A DNA stretch of 64,000 bases from Kitasatospora sp. GAS204B. GTDB lineage: Bacteria; Actinomycetota; Actinomycetes; Streptomycetales; Streptomycetaceae. Shown here one piece after another: positions 8,867-17,964 of this stretch. The stretch's first letter is position 1. Every line of letters begins with the position of its first letter. Under the pieces are notes generated by a model, which made no database searches, was not told the origin of the DNA, and saw only the letters and a program-made list of their open reading frames with translations. Where the stretch lies: the NCBI RefSeq assembly GCF_029892155.1, contig NZ_JARZAG010000011.1:186001-250000 (forward strand), read 5' to 3'. The translations under genes were made by a program, and so were the position numbers.

Positions 8867-10543
8867 ATGGCAGAGGCCACCGATCAGGTGCGGACCGTGA
8901 TCCTGACCGTGGACGACGATCCTGCGGTATCCCGGGCCGTCGCCCGTGACCTGCGCCGCCGCTACGGGGAGGACTACCGGGTGGTCCGCGCCGAGTCCGG
9001 CGCTTCGGCGCTCGAGGCGCTGCGGGAGCTGAAGCTGCGGGGCGCGCCGGTCGCGGTGATCCTGGCCGATTTCCGGATGCCGCAGATGAACGGCATCGAA
9101 TTCCTCGAAGCGGCGCTCGACCTGTTCCCGGCAGCCCGACGGGTACTGCTCACCGCCTACGCCGACACCAACGCCGCGATCGACGCCATCAACGTCGTCG
9201 ATCTCGACCACTACCTGCTCAAGCCGTGGGAGCCGCCCGAGGAGAAGCTGTACCCGGTGGTGGATGACCTGCTGGAGACGTGGCGGGCCGGCGACGGCCG
9301 CGCCGTGGACGTCACCAAAGTCGTCGGGCACCGCTGGTCGGCTCGCTCCTCCCAGATCCGGGAGTTCCTCGCCCGCAACCAGGTGCCGTACCGCTGGTAC
9401 TCCAGCGAGGAACCGGAGGGCAGACGTCTGCTGGCCGCCGCAGGGCAGGACGGTCTGCGGCTGCCCCTGGTGGTCACCCCGGACGGCGCTGCCCTCATTG
9501 AGCCCGCCGAGCGGGACCTGGCCGCCCAGGTAGGGCTGTCGACGACCCCCGCGGCCGACTTCTACGACCTGGTCATCGTCGGTGGCGGCCCCGCCGGCCT
9601 CGCCGCGGCCGTCTACGGAGCCTCGGAGGGTCTGCGCACCGTCCTCGTGGAGCGCGAAGCAACCGGCGGACAGGCCGGCCAGAGCTCCCGCATCGAGAAC
9701 TACCTGGGCTTCCCCGACGGCGTCTCCGGCGCGCAACTCACCGACCGGGCACGCCGCCAAGCCACGAAGTTCGGCGCGGAGCTGCTCACGGCGTGCAAGG
9801 TCACCGGCTTGGAAGTGAAGGGGGCGGCACGCACGCTGCGCTTCTCTGACGGCTCCGCCATCTCGGCACACACCGTGATCCTCGCGACCGGCGTGTCCTA
9901 CCGGCAACTGGACGTGCCAGGGGCGGCCGCACTGACCGGGCGCGGGGTCTACTACGGCTCGGCCCTGACCGAGGCGGCCGCCTGCCAAGGGCAGGAGGTG
10001 TACATCGTCGGCGGCGCGAACTCCGCCGGCCAGGCCGCGATGTTCCTCTCCCGCAGCGCCCGGAAGGTCACCCTGCTGGTGCGGGCACCGGAGCTGGCCG
10101 CCTCGATGTCCTACTACCTGCTCCAGCGGGTCGAGGACGCCTCCAACATCACGGTGCTCACGGACACGGTTGTCGAGGCCGCCCACGGAACGGAACATCT
10201 GGAAGGGCTGACCCTGCGCAACCGTGTGACCGGCAGGTCCGAGACGGTTGACGCGCAGTGGATGTACGTCTTCATCGGCGCGGCACCGCTGACCGACTGG
10301 CTGGACGGCACGGTGCTCAGGGACCCGCGAGGCTTCGTGCTGACCGGCCCTGATCTGACCACCGACGGGCGTCCCCCTGCCGGCTGGCCGCTGGATCGGC
10401 CCCCGTACCACCTCGAGACCAACGTGCCAGGGGTCTTCGCGGCCGGAGACGTGCGCGCGGAGTCCGCCAAGCGGGTCGCTTCCGCGGTCGGCGAGGGCGC
10501 CATGGCCGTCATGATCGCGCACCGGTACCTGGAGCAGTCATGA
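8867..10543 (+). CDS. Response regulator fused to a thioredoxin-reductase-like flavoprotein
   Basis: This 558-aa fusion has three parts. Residues 8-135 form a receiver domain with acidic pocket D16-D18, phospho-acceptor Asp68 in LADFRMP, and the conserved LLTAYAD and LLKPW. Residues 150-225 look like a small thioredoxin/glutaredoxin-fold domain. Residues 235-555 form a low-Mr thioredoxin reductase body with FAD motif GGGPAGLAAA and NADPH motif GGANSAGQAA. The redox CxxC expected between these motifs is missing: the equivalent region reads GVYYGSALTEAAAC. So it is probably an NADPH-dependent flavin switch or reductase acting on something other than thioredoxin. It is coupled by ATGA overlap to a sensor kinase, the likely phosphodonor. 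Confidence 0.85.
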   Translation: MAEATDQVRTVILTVDDDPAVSRAVARDLRRRYGEDYRVVRAESGASALEALRELKLRGAPVAVILADFRMPQMNGIEFLEAALDLFPAARRVLLTAYADTNAAIDAINVVDLDHYLLKPWEPPEEKLYPVVDDLLETWRAGDGRAVDVTKVVGHRWSARSSQIREFLARNQVPYRWYSSEEPEGRRLLAAAGQDGLRLPLVVTPDGAALIEPAERDLAAQVGLSTTPAADFYDLVIVGGGPAGLAAAVYGASEGLRTVLVEREATGGQAGQSSRIENYLGFPDGVSGAQLTDRARRQATKFGAELLTACKVTGLEVKGAARTLRFSDGSAISAHTVILATGVSYRQLDVPGAAALTGRGVYYGSALTEAAACQGQEVYIVGGANSAGQAAMFLSRSARKVTLLVRAPELAASMSYYLLQRVEDASNITVLTDTVVEAAHGTEHLEGLTLRNRVTGRSETVDAQWMYVFIGAAPLTDWLDGTVLRDPRGFVLTGPDLTTDGRPPAGWPLDRPPYHLETNVPGVFAAGDVRAESAKRVASAVGEGAMAVMIAHRYLEQS

Positions 10544-12003
10544 CCACTGCCCAGGAGAAGTGCGACGAGCGGGAGCTGCGGACGCTGTTCCTGTTCGAGA
10601 AGCTGACTCCCGACCAACTCACTCAGCTGTGCCGGTACGGCCACGTCGAATGGTTCGACCCGGGTCCGGTGTACCGGGAGGGCGATCCCGCGGCGAGCTT
10701 CTTCGTGCTGTTCCACGGAACCGTGGTCCTCTCGCGCAGCGTCGGCGGCCAGCAGGTGGACGTCAGCCGCACATCCGAGGCCGGCGTGTACGCCGGGGCG
10801 TTCCAGGCCTACCTCGGCGACCAGGTGCCGCAGGTGTACAACAACTCGCTCCGGGTGACCGAGCGGTCCAGGTTCTTCGTGCTGCCCGCGGAGGCTTTCG
10901 CGGAGATCATGCGCAGTTGGTTCCCGATGGCCGTCCATCTGCTGGAGGGTCTGTTCTTCGGATTCAAGAGCACCCAGGAGGCGGTCGGCCAGCGGGAGAG
11001 GTTGCTCGCTCTCGGGTCGGTGACGGCCGGGCTCACCCACGAGCTCAACAACCCTGCGGCTGCCGCCGTGCGGGCCACCTCGGCCCTGCGGGAGCGCATC
11101 GCCCGGGTGCGCCGCGAATTCGCGGAGCTCGCGGCCGAGCCACGCTCAGGTGGGGACCTGGCGCACCTGAGGGAACTGCAGGACATGACGATCGGTCGGC
11201 TGGCGCACGCCTCAGCGCTCGACCCGCTGGAGGCCTCGGACCGCGAGGACGAGATCGGCGACTGGCTGGAGGCGCACAGTGTCGCCGACGGTTGGGAGAT
11301 GGCGCCGGTCCTCGTCGAGGCGGGTCTGGGCATCGACTGGCTGGACCGGATCGCCGGAGCCCTGCCCGAGGACCTGCTCGGAAGAGCACTGAACTGGCTG
11401 AGCTGCACGGTCGAGGCCGAGCTCCTGCTCCACGAGATCGAGGACGCCGTGCACCGCGTCTCCGCACTCGTCGGTGCGGCGAAGCAGTACACGCAACTCG
11501 ACCGGGCCCCGTACCAGAACGCCGATGTGCACGAGCTGCTGGACAGCACGCTGATGCTGCTCTCCGCGAAGATCGGTCCGAACATCACCGTCGTGCGCGA
11601 CTACGACCGCACCTTGCCCAGCATCCCGGGCTACCCCGCCGAGCTGAACCAGGTCTGGACGAACCTGATCGACAACGCCGTCTGGGCCATGCGCAGCACC
11701 GGCGCCGGCGGCACACTCACCGCTCGCACCGCACGGGACGGGAACCAGGTGCTGGTCGAAGTCCGCGACACCGGCCCCGGTGTGCCCGCCGACGTACAGA
11801 GTCGGGTCTTCGACCCGTTCTTCAGCACCAAGCCCGTCGGCGAAGGTACCGGTCTGGGTCTGGACATCTCCTGGCGCATCATCGTCAACCGGCACGGCGG
11901 CGACCTGCGACTCGAGTCGGTCCCGGGCGACACCCGCTTCCAGGTCCGCCTCCCGATCAACCCCGCAGAGCGCGACACCTCCGAGGACGACGCGCTTGGA
12001 TGA
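10540..12003 (+). CDS. Sensor histidine kinase with cyclic-nucleotide-binding-type domain
   Basis: This 487-aa cytosolic kinase has an N-terminal cNMP-binding/Crp-like beta-roll at about residues 15-130 (LFEKLTPDQLTQLCRYG, YREGDPAASFFVLFHGTV), a helical linker, an H-box GLTHELNNP with phospho-acceptor His167, and a C-terminal HATPase domain with N-box LIDNAVWAM, G1 DTGPGVP, F-box DPFFSTK and G2 GTGLGL. No membrane segment is present, so it should sense an intracellular ligand. Its ATG overlaps the stop of the receiver-flavoprotein gene by 4 nt, so the two are translated together and are very probably partners. Whether the beta-roll binds a cyclic nucleotide is unknown. Confidence 0.87.
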   Translation: MTTAQEKCDERELRTLFLFEKLTPDQLTQLCRYGHVEWFDPGPVYREGDPAASFFVLFHGTVVLSRSVGGQQVDVSRTSEAGVYAGAFQAYLGDQVPQVYNNSLRVTERSRFFVLPAEAFAEIMRSWFPMAVHLLEGLFFGFKSTQEAVGQRERLLALGSVTAGLTHELNNPAAAAVRATSALRERIARVRREFAELAAEPRSGGDLAHLRELQDMTIGRLAHASALDPLEASDREDEIGDWLEAHSVADGWEMAPVLVEAGLGIDWLDRIAGALPEDLLGRALNWLSCTVEAELLLHEIEDAVHRVSALVGAAKQYTQLDRAPYQNADVHELLDSTLMLLSAKIGPNITVVRDYDRTLPSIPGYPAELNQVWTNLIDNAVWAMRSTGAGGTLTARTARDGNQVLVEVRDTGPGVPADVQSRVFDPFFSTKPVGEGTGLGLDISWRIIVNRHGGDLRLESVPGDTRFQVRLPINPAERDTSEDDALG

Positions 12004-12125
12004 GCTGTTCGGCCGTAGCTCGGCTGGTCTGGACGTGACCGGCGGGACCCGGTCCGACCGGTTGCCGAAGCGGCTCGAAGCCGGTCGCCGGGTTTCGGAG
12101 GGATCTCGAACCTCCGCGTGGAACT

Positions 12126-12743
12126 GTGATGCAGGTCATGCCAGATGTAGAACCCGTGTGCGGCCTCGGGCGTCTGGCAGGTGTGAGATCACGTAGGAGA
12201 GCACTGGACGAGCTGGACGAGGAACGCCTCGTCCGGCTGGTGGCCAGAGGTGAGCGCGGGGCGTTCGACGAGTTGTACCGGCGCACGTCACCGTGGCTGG
12301 CGGTGCGGTTGCGCCGCCGCTGCGCGGACGAGCAGATCGTCGCCGAGGTCATGCAGGAGACCTATCTGGCGGTGTGGCGCGCGGCCGGCGCGTTCGCCGG
12401 GAGCGCGGTCGGCGGGACGGCGGTCGGGTGGCTGTGGACGATCGCGGCGCGCCGCCTCGTGGACGCGTTCCGCCGTCGTGCCCACCACGCCGAACCGCCG
12501 GTCGCCGCCGCCGAGCGGGCGGTGGTGCCTGCGGCGGAGGAAGAGGCGCTCGCGGGGACCGTCGGCGGCGACGTCGGCGACGCCCTTCGGCAACTGGCTC
12601 CGGAACTCAGACAGGTACTGCAGGCCACGGTGCTCGACGGGCTCTCCGTCCGGGAGACCGCCGTCCTGCTCGGACTGCCCGAAGGCACGGTCAAGACCCG
12701 CGCCCGCCGGGCCAGGATCGCGATGCGGGAGGCGCTGGCATGA
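12126..12743 (+). CDS. ECF-type RNA polymerase sigma factor
   Basis: This sigma-70 family protein has region 2 (GAFDELYRRTSPWL...QIVAEVMQETYLAVWR) and region 4 (LAPELRQVLQATVLDGLSV...LPEGTVKTRARRARIAMREAL). It is up to 205 aa long. The start is uncertain: GTG at 12126, ATG at 12138 and GTG at 12183 are all in frame and none has a strong ribosome binding site; the last gives a more usual ECF N-terminus. The following gene starts inside its stop codon and encodes a zinc-binding membrane anti-sigma-like protein, which points to regulation by sequestration at the membrane. Confidence 0.85.
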   Translation: MMQVMPDVEPVCGLGRLAGVRSRRRALDELDEERLVRLVARGERGAFDELYRRTSPWLAVRLRRRCADEQIVAEVMQETYLAVWRAAGAFAGSAVGGTAVGWLWTIAARRLVDAFRRRAHHAEPPVAAAERAVVPAAEEEALAGTVGGDVGDALRQLAPELRQVLQATVLDGLSVRETAVLLGLPEGTVKTRARRARIAMREALA

Positions 12744-13555
12744 GTACGGAACACGCGTCGAGGCGGTTGATCGACGACTACGCACGTGGTGATGCGGCGA
12801 TGGCCGCGGACACGCTGTGGGCGCTGGAGGCCCATCTGGAGACCTGCGCGCCGTGCCGGAGCCGCCTGGCGGCCTCCGTGGCCACCGAGGCGCCCGGCAT
12901 CGCCACGCTCGTCGACACCGTCCGGGCCGGGCTGGCGCCGCAGTTGGACGCGGCCGTCCAGGCGCCCTCGCGGCGGTACCGCCCGAGGTGGGTGTCGGCC
13001 TGGCTGACACCGATCTTGGTCCCGTGGCTGGCCATGACCGCCACCGTGACCCTGCTGGCGCTGCTGCTGGCGGCGGCCGGGGCGCCGATGCTGTTCGGCG
13101 CGGCCTCGCCCGTGTTGCTGATCGCGCCCGTGCTGCCGATGTGCGGTGTCGCAGTGGCGTGGTCGCGCGCCCTGGACCCGGCGTACGAACTGACAGCCGC
13201 CACCCCTCGGGCCGGTCTGCCCCTGCTGCTCCGGCGCACCGTCTCGGTACTCGCCGTGGTGCTGCCCGCGCTGCTGGTGGAGGGATGGCTGACCGGGGCC
13301 ATGACGGCCGCTCAGTGGTTGCTGCCCTCGCTGGCCTTCACCTCTGCGGCCCTGGCGCTGGGCAGCGTGGTCGGCGTGACCCGCGCCGCCGCCGCCCTGG
13401 TGGTCGCGTGGGGCGTCGTCATCGCCGCACCCGCATGGCACGCCGGCCGCGTCCCCGTCGTCCTGCAGCCGGACCAACTGCCCGTGTGGGGAGCGCTCCT
13501 CGTGCTCGGCATCGGCGCCGTGATCGCCCGCAGACGCGCCTACCCAGCGCTGTGA
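12740..13555 (+). CDS. Membrane anti-sigma-like protein (zf-HC2 domain plus six or so TM segments)
   Basis: This 271-aa protein has a cytoplasmic N-terminus with the zinc anti-sigma motif HLETCAPC (His-x3-Cys-x2-Cys, about residues 33-40), then a membrane domain of several hydrophobic helices from residue 90 to the end. The ATG overlaps the sigma factor stop (ATGA), and GGGAGG lies upstream. It probably holds the preceding ECF sigma factor inactive. Its membrane part is much larger than in standard single-pass anti-sigma proteins and resembles an ABC-2-type permease, so it may combine regulation with a role in the ABC transporter encoded next. Confidence 0.75.
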   Translation: MSTEHASRRLIDDYARGDAAMAADTLWALEAHLETCAPCRSRLAASVATEAPGIATLVDTVRAGLAPQLDAAVQAPSRRYRPRWVSAWLTPILVPWLAMTATVTLLALLLAAAGAPMLFGAASPVLLIAPVLPMCGVAVAWSRALDPAYELTAATPRAGLPLLLRRTVSVLAVVLPALLVEGWLTGAMTAAQWLLPSLAFTSAALALGSVVGVTRAAAALVVAWGVVIAAPAWHAGRVPVVLQPDQLPVWGALLVLGIGAVIARRRAYPAL

Positions 13556-13587
13556 AACCATCGTCGACCCTCGGAAGGGACCACTGC

Positions 13588-14397
13588 ATGACACCCGCCA
13601 TGACCGCGGCCGACACCGCGCCGAAGACCTACGCCTGGGAGATCCGGGCCGCCGGCCTGAAAGTTCGGGTCGGACGCAAGAAGATGGCCGTCGACGGCCT
13701 CGACCTCTCCCTGAGCACCGGCACCCACGGCCTGCTGGGGCCCAACGGAGCGGGAAAGACCACCCTGATCCGGGCGCTGGCCACCGTGCTGCGCCCCGCC
13801 GCGGGCGAACTGGAGCTGTTCGGCACCTCCGTGAGCGGGGTGGGTGACCTGCGGGCGCTGCGCCGCCGGATCGGCTACCTGCCGCAGGAGTTCGGCTACT
13901 ACAAGCGTTTCACCGTGCGCGAGTTCGTCGAGTACATGGCCTGGCTGAAGGAGGTCCCGAAGGCGGACATCCCCGCGGCCGTCCAGCGGGCCGTGGAACG
14001 GGTGGGCCTGGCGGACCGCGCCGACCATCGGATGAGGACCCTGTCCGGAGGCATGGTCCGGCGCGCCGGCATCGCCCAGGCCATCGTCAACGACCCCGCG
14101 GTGCTGCTGCTGGACGAACCGACGGCCGGCCTGGACCCGGCGCAGCGGCTGCGCTTCCGCGAGCTGCTGCAGGAGTTGGGCCGCGACACCTGTGTGGTCG
14201 TCTCCACCCACCTGGTCGAGGACGTCGCGGCCGCCTGCTCCGACGTGGTGCTCTTCGCCGACGGCCGCCTCGTCTTCCAGGGCACGCCGGAGGTCCTGGC
14301 CGCGGCGGGCGGCGCCGAGTACCCGGGCGACAGCCCGCTGGAGCGCGGCTACTCGGCGCTGCTCCACAACTCCGAGCAGCAGGGAGGCACCTGGTGA
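13588..14397 (+). CDS. ABC transporter ATP-binding protein
   Basis: This 269-aa ATPase shows Walker A GPNGAGKTT, Q-loop YLPQEFG, signature LSGGMVRR (unusually followed by AGIAQA), Walker B VLLLDEPTAGLD and the switch His in VVSTHLVED. It fits exporter-type ABC-2 ATPases. The start is the ATG at 13588 with GGAAGGGA; the frame extends far upstream inside the previous gene but only as a shadow. It should energise the membrane proteins encoded directly downstream. Confidence 0.92.
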   Translation: MTPAMTAADTAPKTYAWEIRAAGLKVRVGRKKMAVDGLDLSLSTGTHGLLGPNGAGKTTLIRALATVLRPAAGELELFGTSVSGVGDLRALRRRIGYLPQEFGYYKRFTVREFVEYMAWLKEVPKADIPAAVQRAVERVGLADRADHRMRTLSGGMVRRAGIAQAIVNDPAVLLLDEPTAGLDPAQRLRFRELLQELGRDTCVVVSTHLVEDVAAACSDVVLFADGRLVFQGTPEVLAAAGGAEYPGDSPLERGYSALLHNSEQQGGTW

Positions 14398-15791
14398 GCG
14401 GACGTGTCCTGCGCATCGAGCTGAAGCGCTCCATCGCCCCGTGGACCGGCGTCGTCGTCCTGGGCGGCAGCCTGGCGGTCTTCTTCCTGGTCGGCGGGAT
14501 CTGGTGGAACGGCACCGCGGGATGGACCGCCCAGTGGACCTCGATGGCCCTGTGGACCCGGTACCTGCTGTCCTTCTGGTGGCCGCTCGTGGTGGGCATG
14601 GGGGCGGTGTACGGGCTGCGCGAGTCCCGCTCGCGGATGACCGAACTGCTGACGACCACGCCGCTGCCGGCCTGGCGACGAGCGGCGCTGCCGGCCGGTG
14701 CGACGGCGCTCGCGCTGGCGTCGGGCTTCGGCCTCCTCGTCCTCGTGGGCGGAGTCCAGGTGGCCCTCGGCGCCACCACCTATGCGCCGTTGGGCTGGCT
14801 GCCGATCTCGCTCGTGGCAGCGCTGGCCCTGGTCGCGGGGGCTGTGTTCGGCATGGGCGTCGCGCGGTCCGTGCCATCCGTGCTCACCCCGCCGGCCCTG
14901 ACGGTGCTCTTCCTCCTGTTGACGAGCCTCCTGCGACCGAACAGCGAAGGGGCGCTGCCGTCGAGCATCGCGCCGAACCGGCTCGCCCTGCTGTCCCCGG
15001 CGACCGCGGACCCGCGGGAGATGCTGCTGACCCTGTCCGGCTCCGTGCACCTCGGCCAGACGCTCTGGCTGCTCGGCCTGCTCGCCACCGGATTCGCCCT
15101 GCTGTCGGCCGTGACCCGCCGGGCCCGGCTGCTCGCGGTGGCCCCCGTCCTGGCCGGCGCGGCCCTGGCCCTGCTGGTGCTCCCGGCCGCTGCGCGCGAC
15201 ACCTACGTCGTCGACAAGGCTGCCGCCGCCCTGGTCTGCGACGGACCGGTGTGCGTGACGCAGGCCGACCGTTCACGCCTGCCCGAGCTCGCGCTGCGCA
15301 GCAAGGAGGCGCTGCGCGTGCTGCACGACGTCCTGGGCGACAAGGCGCCGCACTTGGTGCGGGAGGACACCGAGCTGCGCGCGCTCGGCGACGAGCGCGA
15401 ACTGTCCGGCGACGTGGTGCTGGTCGACTTCGACGATCGACTCTTCGCCGATGCGAGGGGCGAGCAGCTGACCCGTGCGCTGATCGCCCAGGGCCTGGCA
15501 CCGAGCTGCCACGCGAACAACGACCGGGAGGGCGGCGGACATGCCGATGTCGCCGTCCAGAGCGTCGCCGTGAGCTGGGCCCTGCATGATCCCCAGCGCC
15601 GACCGATGGAAAACGAGGCCGGCGCCCCGTACATGAGCCAGACCTGGGCGGAGGCCGACACGGCCTGGCAGCGGTTGGTGGCGATGACACCGGCCGAGCA
15701 GAGCTCGTGGATCGCCGAGGTGCACGCCGCCACCCTCTCCTGCACGCGGACCGACGAGCTTTCGGTGCTGGCGGGGAAGGCGTCGCAATGA
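14394..15791 (+). CDS. ABC transporter permease-like membrane protein
   Basis: This 465-aa protein has about six hydrophobic helices in residues 15-270 and a C-terminal soluble domain of roughly 190 residues that should lie outside the membrane; it contains paired cysteines (CDGPVCVTQ near 281-289 and further Cys near the end). The GTG at 14394 overlaps the ATPase stop (GTGA), so it is the obvious membrane partner of that ATPase. It belongs loosely to ABC-2-type permeases. The substrate is unknown. Confidence 0.75.
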   Translation: MSGRVLRIELKRSIAPWTGVVVLGGSLAVFFLVGGIWWNGTAGWTAQWTSMALWTRYLLSFWWPLVVGMGAVYGLRESRSRMTELLTTTPLPAWRRAALPAGATALALASGFGLLVLVGGVQVALGATTYAPLGWLPISLVAALALVAGAVFGMGVARSVPSVLTPPALTVLFLLLTSLLRPNSEGALPSSIAPNRLALLSPATADPREMLLTLSGSVHLGQTLWLLGLLATGFALLSAVTRRARLLAVAPVLAGAALALLVLPAAARDTYVVDKAAAALVCDGPVCVTQADRSRLPELALRSKEALRVLHDVLGDKAPHLVREDTELRALGDERELSGDVVLVDFDDRLFADARGEQLTRALIAQGLAPSCHANNDREGGGHADVAVQSVAVSWALHDPQRRPMENEAGAPYMSQTWAEADTAWQRLVAMTPAEQSSWIAEVHAATLSCTRTDELSVLAGKASQ

Positions 15792-16363
15792 GGTGGCTGA
15801 TCCTGTACGCGCGTTCACGGCAGGTGCCCACCTCGGTCGCCGCGATCACGCTCGTCGCACTGGCGGCGTGGGTCTCCAAGCGGGACCGCGGTGCGGGCTC
15901 GACGGACCTGGTGATGGCGGCCCAGGTTCTCAGCGCGATGGTGGCGGCCGCTTCCGTCGGGCTCGATGGGCGGGATGCCGCGCTGGAGAGAACGGCCGCG
16001 ATCCGGTGGTTGCCCCGCCGGGCAGCGCACGTGCTGCTGATCGGCGCGGTTGCCGGGACGGAGCTGCTGGCGGCCCAGGCGGCGGGAGCGAAGCTCGCCC
16101 CGGCCGAGGTCGTCGTCCGGGACAGCGCGGGCCTGGTCGGCCTGGCCGCGCTCGGGGCGGTGCTGTGCGGGGCGGCGTACGCCTGGACCCTGCCGACCGG
16201 TTGGCTCGCGCTCACCCTCGTCGTCCCGATTCCACCCGGCACCGTGGGACAGGTGGCCGGCTGGATGATCTTCCTCCCCGGCACGGCTGCGTCCACCGGG
16301 ACCGCGTGGGCCCTGCTGGTGACCGGCACCGTGCTGTACGCCGTGGCAGGACCGAGACGGTGA
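15788..16363 (+). CDS. Small ABC-associated membrane protein
   Basis: This 191-aa protein is made mostly of hydrophobic helices, starting MRWLILYARSRQVPTS. The ATG at 15788 overlaps the stop of the preceding permease gene by 4 nt, making it the last gene of the sigma factor operon. The longer frame upstream is a shadow. It is probably a second membrane component of the exporter; no family signature is recognised. Confidence 0.65.
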   Translation: MRWLILYARSRQVPTSVAAITLVALAAWVSKRDRGAGSTDLVMAAQVLSAMVAAASVGLDGRDAALERTAAIRWLPRRAAHVLLIGAVAGTELLAAQAAGAKLAPAEVVVRDSAGLVGLAALGAVLCGAAYAWTLPTGWLALTLVVPIPPGTVGQVAGWMIFLPGTAASTGTAWALLVTGTVLYAVAGPRR

Positions 16364-16585
16364 CGGGCACGCCCCATGCCGCAGGCAGCTCCCTCTTCTC
16401 CGGTACCCGCACAGCGACTTGACGGATGGCCTGACCGGCGACCCCTCGCCGATGTCGGGGCCTGGGTGTCGGCCCAGAGCCGGCAACGTGCTGTCGGCTG
16501 CTGAGCTCGGCCGGATACGATGGCAGCCGGTAGCACCGCCACCGCAGCTGAGCCGCCGCGTGCGCGGCAGAGATGAGCAGCCCTC

Positions 16586-17890
16586 ATGAGCGGTGCCGAC
16601 GCGGTGGCCGACCCGGCCGACCCGGCCGGCCACGTGGCCGCCGACACGGCCCACGCCGCCGGTGCCGCGCTGGCCGAGCCGGTGACCCGGGTCTCGTGGC
16701 GTTGGACGGCCTCGCTCAGCCTGGTGAACCTCGGGGTCTTCCTGGGCTTCTTCACGCCGATCCAGATCCTGCTGCCGATGCAGCTCGAACGCCTCGACGC
16801 CGCTCACAAGGCCGGCCTGCTCTCCTGGGTGACGGGCGTGGGCGCCGTGGTCGCGATGCTGGTCAACCCGCTGGCCGGCGCGCTGTCGGATCGCACCACC
16901 TCGCGGTTCGGGCGGCGTCGCCCGTGGATCCTGGCGGGCGCGCTGCTCGGCGCGGGCGGGTTGTTGCTGACCGCCGGCGGGCATGGCCTGGTCGGCATCA
17001 CGGTCGGGTGGGTGGTGGCACAGGCGGGTCTGAACGTCATGCTGGCCGGGGCCACCGCGCCGGTGGCCGACCAGGTTCCCAGCAGGCAGCGGGCGGTGGT
17101 CTCCGGCTGGACCGGGATCAGCCAGTCGCTCGGGCTGGTGGTCGGCGCCTTGCTGGTCACCCTGCTGGTCGGCGGGATCGCTTCGGGGTATGCGGTGGTG
17201 GCGGCCATGACCGTGGCCCTCGCGCTGCCGTTCGTCCTGTTCTTCGCCGACCCGGTCCTGCCACCGGGGGCGTTCCGCTCGTTCAACCTCCGGACCATGC
17301 TGGCCGGTTACTGGGTCAGTCCGCGCCGGTACCCCGACTTCGGGTGGGCCTTTCTGACCCGGTTCCTGATCAACCTGGGCAATGCGATCGGCACCCTCTA
17401 CCTGCTCTTCTACCTCACCGATGCCGTGCACTACCGCTCGCCGGACGCCGGGGTGCTGATCCTCACCGCCGTCTACACCCTGGCCGCGCTGCTGACGGCG
17501 ATCCCCGCCGGGATGGTCTCCGACCGCACCGGCCGGCGCCGTGCGCTGGTCGTCCTCTCCTGCGCGGTGATGGCCGTCGCCGCCCTGCTGCTGGCCCTGG
17601 TCCACACCTGGCCGGCCACCGTCGTCGCCGCCGCGGTGCTCGGTGCGGGCTACGGCGTCTACCTGGCCGTCGACCAGGCCCTGGTCACCCAGGTCCTGCC
17701 CGTCGCCGCCGACCGGGCCAAGGACCTGGGCGTCATCAACATCGCCAACTCCGGCCCCCAGGTGATCGCCCCGGCCATCGCCGCCCCGATCGTCGCCGAC
17801 TTCGGCGGCTACTTCGGGCTCTACCTGGCCACCGCCCTGGTCACGCTGCTCGCCGGCCTGCTGGTCCACCGCATCCGCGGCGTCGCCTGA
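16586..17890 (+). CDS. MFS transporter, sugar (GPH/SLC45-like) type
   Basis: This 434-aa transporter has about 12 hydrophobic helices. The cytoplasmic loop after helix 2 reads LSDRTTSRFGRRRPWIL, a motif seen in glycoside/sucrose proton symporters, and the second half has the matching SDRTGRRRALV. The ATG at 16586 was chosen; the N-terminal 35 residues are Ala/Asp-rich and cytoplasmic. It stands alone between the ABC operon and a leftward LuxR-type regulator. The substrate is most likely a sugar or glycoside but is not proven. The 222-bp gap upstream shows no clear operator. Confidence 0.8.
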   Translation: MSGADAVADPADPAGHVAADTAHAAGAALAEPVTRVSWRWTASLSLVNLGVFLGFFTPIQILLPMQLERLDAAHKAGLLSWVTGVGAVVAMLVNPLAGALSDRTTSRFGRRRPWILAGALLGAGGLLLTAGGHGLVGITVGWVVAQAGLNVMLAGATAPVADQVPSRQRAVVSGWTGISQSLGLVVGALLVTLLVGGIASGYAVVAAMTVALALPFVLFFADPVLPPGAFRSFNLRTMLAGYWVSPRRYPDFGWAFLTRFLINLGNAIGTLYLLFYLTDAVHYRSPDAGVLILTAVYTLAALLTAIPAGMVSDRTGRRRALVVLSCAVMAVAALLLALVHTWPATVVAAAVLGAGYGVYLAVDQALVTQVLPVAADRAKDLGVINIANSGPQVIAPAIAAPIVADFGGYFGLYLATALVTLLAGLLVHRIRGVA

Positions 17891-17896
17891 CCGATC

Positions 17897-17930
17897 CGTA
17901 CGCCTGGCTGGCCCGTACGCCTGGCCGGCC
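17897..17930. repeat. 17-bp tandem duplication after the MFS gene
   Basis: CGTACGCCTGGCTGGCC at 17897-17913 is repeated with one mismatch (CGTACGCCTGGCCGGCC) at 17914-17930, immediately after the MFS stop codon. The second copy can also pair with CCGGCC further on, giving a weak hairpin between two convergent genes. Confidence 0.7.
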
Positions 17931-17964
17931 TGCGCACGTCACCGGCCGGCACGGCGAGCCGTCG

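Noticed and set aside
15815..17869. 684-aa leftward open frame opposite the MFS gene
   Set aside because: Low-complexity Asp/Gln/Gly/Arg-rich translation and no domain; the rightward MFS protein has proper membrane helices.
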